Shown here piece by piece: positions 8,555 through 16,010 of a stretch of DNA of 17,593 nt. The notes below the pieces were generated by a model. The model was not told where the DNA came from. It was given only the letters and a program-made list of their open reading frames with translations, and made no database searches. Each line of letters begins with the position of its first letter. The first letter of the stretch is position 1. The DNA comes from CAZPZZ01 sp964591245 (GTDB lineage Bacteria; Acidobacteriota; Vicinamibacteria; Vicinamibacterales; UBA8438): assembly GCA_964591245.1 (NCBI GenBank), contig CAZPZZ010000084.1, positions 1 through 17,593 on the forward strand. The letters run 5' to 3'. Made by a program: the position numbers and the translations under genes.

Positions 8555-8906
8555 ACAGGCTTTCCCAAGAACTGCGACTCGCGCCCCAGGATCGATTTCT
8601 AGCTACATAATACGGAGACACGCCTCCCCAGGAAGGGAAAAGGCGTTGGTCTGGTCGCTGCTGGGGACGAAAAGAAGTCTTACCCGGGAAGGCCGAAGTG
8701 TAGCCGAGTGCTACGAGAGATGGTGTTTCGCAGTATTGGAACACGAACACTCTGAATCCGTGCTCACCGGCTTGAACCGTCTTTTGAACGGTCGAGAACC
8801 GCAAGCTGCGACCAGACCTGCCTACAAAGCCGAGCCATTCAACAGCGAGCAAGAGTTGCCGCCTTACCCGGCCTTCGTGTTCTAAAGATACGTTACCTGG
8901 ATGTCT

Positions 8907-8936
8907 GGCGCTATTGGACCTTAGTCCAATAACGCC
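8907..8936 (-). terminator. strong hairpin 3' of the response regulator
   Basis: Two 13-base arms (8907-8919 and 8924-8936) pair with one mismatch around the four-base loop CTTA. The structure begins five bases after the stop of the minus-strand regulator gene. It ends the msrA-kinase-regulator operon, but no T-run follows on either strand, so it is terminator-like or a 3'-end stabiliser rather than a textbook intrinsic terminator. Confidence 0.55.
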
Positions 8937-8940
8937 GTCT

Positions 8941-9576
8941 CTAGAGCAGATCACCGACCTCCGGGACCATGATCTGGAGGCGCTCTGCTTGGCGTACCAG
9001 CTCCGCGAGTGACCTCGCCTCCATCGTGGTCATGACACGGGCTCGATGCACCTTGATCGTCTTCTCACTAGTGCCCAACACGGCCGCGATCTGCTTGTTC
9101 AACAGGCCCACGGTCACCCAGACGAATACCTGCTGCTGGCGAGGGGTCAAGCGGTGATACCGGACGCGCAACCGGTCCAACGCCTCTTGTTCTTGCCGTT
9201 GTTCCCGATGGCGAGCGATGCCACGTTCAATCGCAGCCAGCAAGGCCTCATCGTCGAACGGCTTCATCAGGAAATCAACAGCACCGCATTTCATGGCTTC
9301 CACACTCATCGGTACATCGCCATGCCCGGTGATGAACACGATGGACATCGTCACGCCGGATGCCACCAAATAGCGCTGCAGCTCCAACCCGGTCATTCCA
9401 GACATGCGCACGTCCAACAGGACGCAGCTTGGACCCGGGGGACGTGCGCCTTCCAGGAAGGCCTCGGCAGATGGGTACGCCTCAACGCGCAATCCAACCG
9501 TCTCAAGCAAACGGACGAGGCTCCGGCGAACCGACGGGTCGTCGTCGACTACGAAAACTGTCGGTTCGTCGGTCAT
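8941..9576 (-). CDS. FixJ/NarL-type response regulator (REC + LuxR HTH)
   Basis: A 211-residue two-component regulator. The receiver domain (about 5-120) has the acidic pocket D11-D13 (VVDDDP), phosphoacceptor D55 (VLLDVRM), T83 (ITGHGD) and K105 (MKPF). A short linker leads to a LuxR-type helix-turn-helix (about 141-200) with the FixJ-like LTPRQQQVFVWV start and the NKQIAAVLGTSEKTIKVHRARVM recognition region. The start overlaps the kinase stop by four bases (ATGA), so the two are translationally coupled and this kinase is the probable cognate partner. Target genes cannot be read. The FixJ/TodT branch usually acts as a transcription activator of respiratory or catabolic genes. Confidence 0.96.
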   Translation of the reverse strand: MTDEPTVFVVDDDPSVRRSLVRLLETVGLRVEAYPSAEAFLEGARPPGPSCVLLDVRMSGMTGLELQRYLVASGVTMSIVFITGHGDVPMSVEAMKCGAVDFLMKPFDDEALLAAIERGIARHREQRQEQEALDRLRVRYHRLTPRQQQVFVWVTVGLLNKQIAAVLGTSEKTIKVHRARVMTTMEARSLAELVRQAERLQIMVPEVGDLL

Positions 9577-11138
9577 TGATCCGACCCGCTGTCCACGGGC
9601 AACTCGAAGCTGACAACCGCTCCAGAGCCGGGCTGGTTGGTGGCCCAGATACGCCCATCGAACCCATGAATGATGCTTCGGGAAATCGACAGCCCCATAC
9701 CGAGTCCATCCTCACGTGAGCCCGTAAACGGCTCGAACATTTTTTCGAGCATTGGCGGCGCAATCCCGGGACCGTTATCCGCCACCGATACCACCTGCCC
9801 GCCCCGGCCGCGCTCCCGCACGGTCACCTTGAGGGTGGGCTCCGGCCGACCATCCATAGCCTGCATGGCATTGGTGAGCAAGTTAACAACAACCTGTTGA
9901 ATTTGAATCCGATCGGCGACGACCGACGGCAATCCCTCGCTGAACTCGGTCAGTACCGTAATCCCACGCAGCGCCAGTCCGCCACGCATGATCTCTCGCA
10001 CTTCTCGCACCATCTGCGCCAGGTCAATCCGCTCGCGCGTAGGCGTATCGCGACGCATCATCTCGCGGAGCCGACGAATGATGGCGCTGGCTCGGCGGTC
10101 GTCCGAAATGATGTCCCGGAGCACGTCTCTGGTCTGCCGTACGTCTGGAGTCGCCCGGTCCAGAAGACGGACGGCTGCCTGTGCATTGCTGAGAATGGCG
10201 GCCAGGGGTTGGTTCAGTTCATGTGCCAAGGTCGCCGTCAACTCACCCAGCGAACTCACCCGAGCGACATGGGCAAGCGCATCCCTATGTTGGAGTGCCT
10301 CAGCACGTGCGATCACTTGCTCTGTCACATCCGAACAGACCGCGACGAACATGATGGGACGCTGCGGACCCTCCGGCCGCGGCGCCAACTGCAATGTCCA
10401 ATGCCGATAGATGCTATTTTTCGCCCGAATGCGAAACTCCGCCGACAAGCCGCGGCGCCGCTCGAACACCTCGCGTTCCACGTCGGCCTGAATCCGCTCC
10501 CGATCTTCCGGGTGCACTTGGTCCGCCCACCCCTCGATGGTACGCGGAAATTCTCCACTCTCGTATCCCAGCGCCTCGTCTACCTGTCCGAACCACTCCA
10601 CCTGGCCGGTCTTGATATCAATTTCAGCAATGATGTCAGCGCCAAGGGTCGCGGCAATCCGGAATCGATCAATCAGCTGTCTAAGCCGGACCTGGCTTGT
10701 AATCGCCATCGTCTCGGCCTGTTTCCGCTTAGTAATGTCGATAAGAAACCCACGGAGCACGGCGGGCCTGTCGGCTACTCGTTCCACCGCAACAACGTCA
10801 TGAACCCAGACACTCTGACCGGTGGCCGCAACGAGACGGTACTCAAGGTCATAGACATCCCGCACGGTCAGCGCCATTTCACCCAATCGCAGCACACGCT
10901 CACGGTCGTCAGGATGGAGGCGACTCTTCCAAAACGAGGGTTCGTACCAGTTGTCGAGTCCGTAGCCGAGGAGCCGCTCGGCCTGAGATCCGACATAGGT
11001 GAAATCACGTGTACTGGCATCGGCCTCCCATTGCACAATGCGAGTCGCCTCAAGAAGGCGGCGGAAGCCTTTCTGGCGCGGTGACTGCTCCGCGGCTGCC
11101 GAGTCCCCAAAGGCCGAACGGCTTCGTGATGAGGCCAT
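9573..11138 (-). CDS. soluble PAS-PAS sensor histidine kinase
   Basis: A 521-residue kinase with no transmembrane segment, so it senses inside the cell. Two PAS domains of the PAS_3 type are visible at about 28-140 (GYGLDNWYEP, LHPDDRERV, GFLIDITKRKQ) and 160-275 (GYESGEFPRTIEGWADQVHPEDRERI, CSDVTEQ). The histidine box is LGELTATLAHELNQPLAAIL with H306. The ATP domain shows the N-box (N419, N423 in VNLLTNAMQAM), the G1 box DNGPGI at 454-459, and GLGMGLS at 478-484. This HELNQPLAAI family resembles FixL/TodS-type kinases. The heme-binding histidine of FixL is not evident, so the signal is unknown. It begins 18 bases after the msrA stop with a weak ribosome site and overlaps the FixJ-like regulator. 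Confidence 0.96.
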   Translation of the reverse strand: MASSRSRSAFGDSAAAEQSPRQKGFRRLLEATRIVQWEADASTRDFTYVGSQAERLLGYGLDNWYEPSFWKSRLHPDDRERVLRLGEMALTVRDVYDLEYRLVAATGQSVWVHDVVAVERVADRPAVLRGFLIDITKRKQAETMAITSQVRLRQLIDRFRIAATLGADIIAEIDIKTGQVEWFGQVDEALGYESGEFPRTIEGWADQVHPEDRERIQADVEREVFERRRGLSAEFRIRAKNSIYRHWTLQLAPRPEGPQRPIMFVAVCSDVTEQVIARAEALQHRDALAHVARVSSLGELTATLAHELNQPLAAILSNAQAAVRLLDRATPDVRQTRDVLRDIISDDRRASAIIRRLREMMRRDTPTRERIDLAQMVREVREIMRGGLALRGITVLTEFSEGLPSVVADRIQIQQVVVNLLTNAMQAMDGRPEPTLKVTVRERGRGGQVVSVADNGPGIAPPMLEKMFEPFTGSREDGLGMGLSISRSIIHGFDGRIWATNQPGSGAVVSFELPVDSGSDQ

Positions 11139-11156
11139 CTTGCTTACCCAATGATG

Positions 11157-11804
11157 TTATGCCGTCAACCCAACCGGACACGCCACCCCTGTACCACCGT
11201 GCCCGCAATAGCCATGCGGATTCTTCGCCAGGTACTGTTGGTGGTACTCCTCTGCATAAAAGAACGGAGGCGCCGTCACAACCTCCGTCGTGATCTCGGC
11301 ATATCCGGCCTTTTGCAGGACCGGCTGATACGTCCGCTTCGACACTTCGGCCAACCTCAACTGCGTCTCATCACCACAGTGAATCACCGACCGATATTGC
11401 GTACCGACGTCATTTCCCTGACGCATACCCTGCGTGGGGTCATGGCCCTCCCAAAAATGGCGAAGCAGTCGGTCATAAGACACCAGAGCGGGATCAAACA
11501 CGGCAAGCACGACCTCCGTGTGACCAGTCAATCCAGTACACACCTCCTGGTAGGTGGGATTCGGGGTCACGCCTCCGGCGTATCCCACCGCGGTCGTGTA
11601 CACGCCAGGCAACTCCCAAAAGCCACGCTCCGCCCCCCAGAAACACCCCATGCCGAATACGGCACGTTGCATTCCGTCTGGAAACCCTGGGCTTAGTGGC
11701 TTACCGGTCACAAAATGTACCTCTGGCACCGACACCGGTTCAGAGCGCCCCGGTGGCGCCTGCTCAGCAGTCGGCATAGTCGGCGTGTCTACCCTGAACC
11801 TCAT
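11157..11804 (-). CDS. msrA: peptide-methionine (S)-S-oxide reductase MsrA
   Basis: A 215-residue MsrA that reduces methionine-S-sulfoxide in proteins and free methionine. Catalytic C54 lies in FGMGCFWGAER. Downstream are VGYAGG, the GHTEVV substrate motif and the FFYAEEYHQQYL motif. The resolving and recycling cysteines are C200 and C209 in GYCGHGGTGVACP. Spacing matches E. coli MsrA, which also has a similar N-terminal extension. The frame is open to 11885, but the ATG at 11804 is preferred because GGGGAGG stands four bases before it. There is no signal peptide, so it is cytoplasmic. It is the first gene of a tight operon with the PAS kinase and regulator, an uncommon partnership suggesting that the sensor responds to, or manages, oxidative damage (inference). 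Confidence 0.96.
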   Translation of the reverse strand: MRFRVDTPTMPTAEQAPPGRSEPVSVPEVHFVTGKPLSPGFPDGMQRAVFGMGCFWGAERGFWELPGVYTTAVGYAGGVTPNPTYQEVCTGLTGHTEVVLAVFDPALVSYDRLLRHFWEGHDPTQGMRQGNDVGTQYRSVIHCGDETQLRLAEVSKRTYQPVLQKAGYAEITTEVVTAPPFFYAEEYHQQYLAKNPHGYCGHGGTGVACPVGLTA

Positions 11805-12028
11805 CGGACCTCCCCAAGAAAATAGCTCGTCCTCTCGTCTATTCACGATACCGCAGAACCCCATCGAGCGACCGCTATCGGTCACATGACACAGGATAGC
11901 GGTTGCGAGGCGTAGCTCAGGTCAACGATAGGAAGGGCAATCCAGACACAACGTCATCGACAGGCAACACGCTCCGCACGGGGTAGCCCCCAACTCCAGC
12001 GCCTCGTTCTTCTATGAGGCACCAGGCG

Positions 12029-12811
12029 TTATCGCTGTAGCGCAGCGGGAAGGTCGGCAATCGAATCGAGCACAAGGCCAGGCCGAACACGCGTATCTGT
12101 GAGATCTGCGTCAGAGAACTTGCCCGTCTTTACAAGGATGCTGCTCGCGCCCGCCGCATGCGCCCCCTCCACGTCGGCGCGGAGATCATCGCCGACGACC
12201 ACAAGTTCTTCGGGTGGCAGATCGAGCAGAGTAGCCGCAGCCTGAAAATATCGTCCACTTGGTTTCCCAGCCACGATCGCGATCACGTCGGTCGCATACT
12301 CGATCGCCGAAACAAACGGTCCTGCATCGAGACACAATGCGCCCCCTCGTGTCCGATATCGATTCTTCTGCAAGGCAACCAGCCGCGCGCCAGCAAGGAC
12401 ATGACGAAAGACCCGGTTCATCCGGTCGACAGACCACTTGTCACCCAGATCACCAATCACTACCGCCTCGGGACTGCGCTCGTCGAGTTCGAACGCCGCG
12501 AACTCCTCGATCGTCTGACCGGCAATATGGAGTGAAATTCGAGATACGTTCTGTTCGGCGAGCCAGATGGCCGCTGCGCGCGGTGCCGTAATCACCTCGT
12601 CAAGACTCACTGGCACGCCAAGGCTTCGAAGACGCGCCATGAGTGCCCCGCGCGGATGGCGTGACGTGTTCGTGGCAAAAGCGAGCCTCAGCCCAGCTGA
12701 CCGTAGCGCCTTGACTGCCTCCCTTGCACCCGGCAGAAGCCCTCCATCGTCATAGACTGTCCCGTCCAAGTCGAGAATGACCCCCTGTACGCGTTCAAGC
12801 CACCGTGGCAT
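12029..12811 (-). CDS. HAD-IIA family phosphatase (NagD/HDHD2-like)
   Basis: A 260-residue haloacid-dehalogenase-type hydrolase. Motif I is ILDLDGTVYD with nucleophile D14 and acid/base D16. Motif II is FATNTS with T48. The C2-type cap region spans about 75-180 and includes VVIGDLGDKW. K183 is in VAGKPSGRYF, and motif IV is VVGDDLRADVEGAHAAG (D208, D209). It belongs to the HAD-IIA subfamily with NagD, HDHD2 and LHPP, which hydrolyse phosphate esters or phospho-histidine/lysine; the substrate is not predictable. The frame extends to an ATG at 12907, but that adds 32 Arg/Ser/Gly-rich residues unlike the family, so the ATG at 12811 is preferred. Neither start has a good ribosome site. The gene diverges from the selenoprotein-like gene. 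Confidence 0.9.
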   Translation of the reverse strand: MPRWLERVQGVILDLDGTVYDDGGLLPGAREAVKALRSAGLRLAFATNTSRHPRGALMARLRSLGVPVSLDEVITAPRAAAIWLAEQNVSRISLHIAGQTIEEFAAFELDERSPEAVVIGDLGDKWSVDRMNRVFRHVLAGARLVALQKNRYRTRGGALCLDAGPFVSAIEYATDVIAIVAGKPSGRYFQAAATLLDLPPEELVVVGDDLRADVEGAHAAGASSILVKTGKFSDADLTDTRVRPGLVLDSIADLPAALQR

Positions 12812-12999
12812 GCGCTCGAAGCTTTGGTCGCGACGCCGCCGCCCCGGAACCACCTGCCGTGAACTACCCGATGTACCTGATTCCAAGCCGGAGCGTCCGT
12901 TTTGCATAAGCCAATTCGACAGACCTCAGTGTACGGCACACAGGGGCAGACAGCTACCGCTGCACCACTGCAGCCTCAGATCGTGCGCCCTTGCAGTAA

Positions 13000-13027
13000 T
13001 TGCAGGACGGACCGGTCCTGCTATACG
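13000..13027 (+). promoter_or_regulatory. candidate promoter of the SelW-like gene, possibly leaderless
   Basis: TTGCAG (13000-13005) and TATACG (13022-13027) are 16 bases apart. A start of transcription about seven bases past the -10 would fall at or just before the ATG at 13036, so the mRNA may have no leader, which fits the lack of a clear ribosome site. A perfect palindrome GGACCGGTCC (13009-13018) lies between the two boxes. TGCAG recurs upstream at 12969-12973 and 12992-12996. Both could be operator elements. Confidence 0.5.
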
Positions 13028-13035
13028 ATGGCCGC

Positions 13036-13263
13036 ATGCAGCTCACGATCAGTTACTGCAAGGTTTGAAACTATCTCCCGAAGGCCGCCAGTCTGGCGGC
13101 CGCGATAAAGAATACGCTGGATCTCGAGGCAGAGATCGTGCCGGGCGGTCGCGGTCAATTTGACGTCTCATTGGATGGAGACCTGCTGTTCTCGAAACAG
13201 ACCGAGCAGCGGTTCCCGGAGGACGAAGAAATCATCGAGGCCATCCGACCGCGCACTGTTTAA
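13036..13263 (+). CDS. SelW/Rdx-like selenoprotein (TGA read as Sec)
   Basis: If the TGA at 13066-13068 is read as selenocysteine, this is a complete 75-residue Rdx (SelW/SelT/SelH) family protein: MQLTISYCKVU, then NYLPKAASLAAAIKN, an EIVPGGRGQFDVSLDGDLLFSK strand pair, and a C-terminal RFPEDEEIIEAIRP helix. C8 and Sec11 form the CxxU redox motif at the exact place where Cys homologues have YCxxC. The family adopts a thioredoxin-like fold and is thought to act in thiol redox reactions with glutathione or thioredoxin. The reading frame ends at TAA 13261-13263, and the downstream protein pattern is intact, which argues against a pseudogene. No signal peptide is present, so it is cytoplasmic. 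It lies 99 bases before the soxC-like gene on the same strand. The Sec machinery (selA, selB, selC, selD) is outside this window. Confidence 0.86.
13069..13101 (+). promoter_or_regulatory. bacterial SECIS-type hairpin after the TGA codon
   Basis: GGCCGCC (13083-13089) and GGCGGCC (13095-13101) pair perfectly around the loop AGTCT (13090-13094). The loop starts 21 bases after the TGA, inside the known range for bacterial SECIS elements, and its second base is the G that SelB recognises in known examples. The stem lies entirely within coding sequence, as bacterial SECIS elements do. Confidence 0.78.
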
Positions 13264-13362
13264 TCTGCCCAGTCGACGTCTCTGCGCCGTCGTACGGCTA
13301 TCAGCGTCCGCCTTCCGTCATCGCCAACACAATGACAACGACCTGACAGACGAGGTGCAGCC

Positions 13363-14583
13363 ATGGCCACTCGGCAGAAACCATCAGTGACCGTCCCCCC
13401 CGGAAGCAACCGGTTGACCCGAAGAGAGATGCTCGCGGGTGTGCTCAGCGCCGCCGCGGTTGCTCCGGTTGCAGGACAGCAAGCAATCGAAACAACCCGC
13501 CAACCAGGGCGCGGTCCGAACACACTCGACCGCCGATCACCCTTCGTTACCCCTCGACGCGACCCAAGCTCCACCTCGTCTCGGACACCCCTCCAAGATC
13601 TTCGAGGCACGATCACACCGGCTGATCTTCATTTCGAGCGCCATCACGGCGGTGTCCCGGAAATCGACCCAGCGCGTTACGAACTGCTCGTCCATGGCAT
13701 GGTCGAGCGACCAACCATCTTTACCCTCGAGGACCTTCAACGATTCCCCGCAACCTCCCGCACCTGTTTTCTCGAATGCTCCGGTAATCTGCGGCGAGGG
13801 GGTCCCGAGACGTTGCCCCAAATGGTCTGCGGCTTGACCAGCCAGACCGAGTGGACAGGAGTCTTGCTTTCCACTGTGCTCAGAGAAGTTGGCGCTCGTC
13901 CAGATGCCCAATGGTTCCTCGCGGAAGGGCAGGACGCTGCCGTGATGACGCGCAGCATCCCGATGGAAAAGGGGCTCGATGATGCAATGATCGTCTACGC
14001 GCAGAACGGTGATGCGCTGATGCCAGGAAATGGATATCCCGCGCGCCTCTTGCTACCAGGCTGGGAAGGCAACTCCAGCGTGAAATGGCTTCGCCGCCTC
14101 GAATTGGGCGACCGGCCTTTCATGACGCGAGAAGAGACATCCAAGTACACGGAACCGTTGGCCGACGGCACGGTGCGACAGTTTAGCTTTGTGATGGACG
14201 CGAGATCGATCATCACTGATCCTGCCTATCCCAGAATACTCAAACCTGGCTGGCAGGAAATTCGGGGCCTTGCCTGGAGCGGGCGCGGCCGGATCACCCA
14301 AGTCGATGTCAGCACCGACGGCGGTCGTACGTGGGAAGCGGCAAGCCTCCAGGGGCCGGTCCTTCCCAAGGCGCACGTACGATTCCGGTTGCCGTGGCAA
14401 TGGACCGGTGAGGCCGTAGAAATTATGAGCCGTGCAATCGACGAAACAGGCTACGTCCAACCGACCTGGGAAGCGTTGAGGGCGGTGCGCGGACCACGTG
14501 GTTACCACAGTAATCCGATCACATCCTGGACCATCGACGAGCATGGCACGGTACTCTTCGGTGCTGAAAGGCTTCAATCATGA
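13363..14583 (+). CDS. soxC: SoxC-like sulfite/sulfane dehydrogenase, molybdopterin subunit
   Basis: A 406-residue exported molybdenum enzyme of the sulfite oxidase family. A Tat signal is visible: LTRREMLAGVLSAAAVAP with the twin arginines at 20-21. The molybdopterin domain (about 85-265) contains FERHHGGVP (91-99) and the Mo-binding cysteine C139 in RTCFLECSGN. GNGYPARLLLPGWEGNSSVKW is the conserved cofactor and substrate region. The C-terminal dimerisation domain (about 280-395) has the DVSTDGGRTWEAA motif. SoxC with SoxD oxidises the sulfane sulfur of the Sox carrier SoxYZ, while close relatives (SorA) oxidise sulfite directly. No soxYZ, soxA, soxX or soxB is in the window, so which activity applies is open. 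GAGGTG at 13353-13358 precedes the ATG. Its stop overlaps the soxD-like start (ATGA). Confidence 0.92.
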   Translation: MATRQKPSVTVPPGSNRLTRREMLAGVLSAAAVAPVAGQQAIETTRQPGRGPNTLDRRSPFVTPRRDPSSTSSRTPLQDLRGTITPADLHFERHHGGVPEIDPARYELLVHGMVERPTIFTLEDLQRFPATSRTCFLECSGNLRRGGPETLPQMVCGLTSQTEWTGVLLSTVLREVGARPDAQWFLAEGQDAAVMTRSIPMEKGLDDAMIVYAQNGDALMPGNGYPARLLLPGWEGNSSVKWLRRLELGDRPFMTREETSKYTEPLADGTVRQFSFVMDARSIITDPAYPRILKPGWQEIRGLAWSGRGRITQVDVSTDGGRTWEAASLQGPVLPKAHVRFRLPWQWTGEAVEIMSRAIDETGYVQPTWEALRAVRGPRGYHSNPITSWTIDEHGTVLFGAERLQS

Positions 14584-15137
14584 GCGGGCGCCGGCTGGTC
14601 GTCGTCCTCCTTCTTCTGGTGGGCTCATGGTCCAGTGCGAGAATGGTGGTCGCCGGCCAACGCCCCACGCTTGGCGCTGACACATTGGGACTAGGCCGTC
14701 CCGCGACGGAAAGTGAAATCGACGCGCTCGACATAGACGTGATGCCGGACGGAACCGGGCTTCCCCCGGGAGAGGGCGGCGCCGCAGACGGGGCGCCCGT
14801 CTGGGCACAAGCCTGTCGCGCGTGTCATGGTCCCAACGGAGAGGGTGGAGTCGCCGCACCAGTCGTGGGACGCGATCCGGCTGGACCACCCACGGTTGGA
14901 AATTACTGGCCCTACGCAACCACGCTATACGACTACATAGCCCGTGCTATGCCCCGCATGGCCCCTGGCACACTCACCCCAGATCAGGTCTATGGGCTCG
15001 TAGCGTGGATCCTCGCCAAGAACAGCATCATCGACGAGAATGCTGTGATGAATGCGAAGACCTTGCCTCTCGTCATGATGCCAGCCCGAGATCTCTTCGT
15101 TCCCGACGACCGCCGTGGTGGGCCTGAAACGCGCTGA
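14580..15137 (+). CDS. soxD: SoxD-like monoheme cytochrome c
   Basis: A 185-residue exported cytochrome with a signal peptide (about 1-26). SoxD hallmarks are present in order: LGRPATESEIDALDIDVMPDGTGLPPGEG (38-66), the heme site CRACHG (C79, C82, H83), TVGNYWPYATTLYDYIARAMPR (105-126) with probable ligand M124, then LTPDQVYGLVAWILAKN and the C-terminal VMMPARDLFVPDDR. It would accept electrons from the molybdenum subunit and pass them to the respiratory chain. Paracoccus SoxD has an extra heme domain; this form is the short single-heme type. Its ATG overlaps the soxC stop by four bases, so subunits are coupled. Confidence 0.9.
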   Translation: MSGRRLVVVLLLLVGSWSSARMVVAGQRPTLGADTLGLGRPATESEIDALDIDVMPDGTGLPPGEGGAADGAPVWAQACRACHGPNGEGGVAAPVVGRDPAGPPTVGNYWPYATTLYDYIARAMPRMAPGTLTPDQVYGLVAWILAKNSIIDENAVMNAKTLPLVMMPARDLFVPDDRRGGPETR

Positions 15138-15138
15138 G

Positions 15139-15996
15139 ATGCTGACAAGGTATTTCGGCAGCCTCGTCAATGGTCTGCACGTGGTCGTCGTCAGCCTGCT
15201 CCTCTTACCTGGGACAACTCGCGCAGGCATTCCGCTACAGGACGCGCCGGACACGCCAAGCATCGGTCAAGACGGGAAGGATGTTCCCTGGGTACCGACG
15301 CCACCCGAACTCATCGACAAGATGCTGGACATGGCCAACGTTACAGCTGAGGACGTGGTCATTGATCTGGGTTCTGGGGACGGTCGTACCGTGATCGCTG
15401 CGGCGCAGCGCGGAGCAAAGGCCATCGGCGTCGAGCTCGAGCCGAACCTCATACTCCTCTCCGAACGGCGCGCCGCCGAGGCCGGAGTCAGCGACAAGAC
15501 TGAATTCATCACCGCCGATCTCTTCGATGTCGATCTCTCCGTCGCCACCGTCATCAGCATGTTTCTCCTGCCGGATATCAATCTCCAGCTCCGCCCATCC
15601 CTGCTCGCATTGAACCCTGGCACACGCATCGTCTCGAACACCTGGGATCTCACTGGCACGTTGGAGGATCCAGAAGCACCCGGCTGGTCGACAGACGAGA
15701 CCATCGTCATCGACCCGTGCCCCACTTGGTGCACATCACATCTCTGGATCGTACCCGCCGAGATTTCTGGAAACTGGCAGCTCGGCAACAGCATCCTCGA
15801 GCTCGACCAGAAGTATCAGACCTTGTCAGGAACGCTCCGCACCCAGGACGGTGCCACGCCAATCGGGGAAGGACGGTTACGCGGGCTGGAGATTAATTTC
15901 ACCGTAGACGGTCTGCAGTACCGCGGCACCGTCGACGGAGACACGATGTCCGGCGGCGCCAACAACACCCGCTGGAACGCTCACCGGCTGCCGTGA
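15139..15996 (+). CDS. exported SAM-dependent methyltransferase (FAM173-like) with C-terminal beta domain
   Basis: A 285-residue protein with a hydrophobic N-terminal segment (HVVVVSLLLLPGTTRA, 14-29) that looks like a signal peptide or anchor. It is followed by DVPWVPTPPELIDKML (48-63), which begins many bacterial FAM173-type methyltransferases. SAM motif I is VIDLGSGDGRTVIAAA (74-89), the acidic ribose site is VELEPN (98-103), and SMFLLPDINLQLRPSL (140-155) and GTRIVSNTWD (161-170) are typical of the family. C194 and C198 sit in CPTWC. The last 75 residues, including INFTVDGLQYRGTVDGDTMSG, form a beta-rich domain with several strands. The substrate is unknown. The start is the ATG at 15139, one base after the soxD stop; a GTG at 15115 is also in frame. 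Its place in the soxCD operon suggests a linked role. Confidence 0.87.
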   Translation: MLTRYFGSLVNGLHVVVVSLLLLPGTTRAGIPLQDAPDTPSIGQDGKDVPWVPTPPELIDKMLDMANVTAEDVVIDLGSGDGRTVIAAAQRGAKAIGVELEPNLILLSERRAAEAGVSDKTEFITADLFDVDLSVATVISMFLLPDINLQLRPSLLALNPGTRIVSNTWDLTGTLEDPEAPGWSTDETIVIDPCPTWCTSHLWIVPAEISGNWQLGNSILELDQKYQTLSGTLRTQDGATPIGEGRLRGLEINFTVDGLQYRGTVDGDTMSGGANNTRWNAHRLP

Positions 15997-16010
15997 CGCT
16001 TCACGGGTAT

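Larger units (their letters stand above)
8467..8940. other. long spacer between eno and the response regulator
   Basis: About 470 bases with no convincing gene. Open frames exist on both strands (8646-8885 plus, 8463-8954 minus), but neither gives a protein with recognisable motifs or a ribosome site. The stretch holds two inverted repeats in the presumed eno leader, a GTAGC-CGAGT-GCTAC hairpin at 8700-8714, and a strong hairpin at 8907-8936. It could contain an unrecognised small RNA or a decayed gene; the sequence alone does not decide. Confidence 0.5.

Noticed and set aside
8463..8954. 163-codon minus-strand frame between eno and the regulator
   Set aside because: No known motif, unusual composition, overlaps the end of the regulator gene and the start codon of eno, and runs through the hairpin; treated as non-coding.
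9897..11084. 395-codon plus-strand frame
   Set aside because: Fully antisense to the histidine kinase, whose PAS, H-box and ATP motifs are intact.
13066..13068. TGA as an ordinary stop or sign of a pseudogene
   Set aside because: The family pattern continues in frame after it, it sits at the CxxC redox position, and a SECIS-like hairpin follows.
13160..13390. 76-codon plus-strand frame between the SelW-like gene and soxC
   Set aside because: It is out of frame with the SelW-like gene it overlaps, runs into the soxC start and has no domain.
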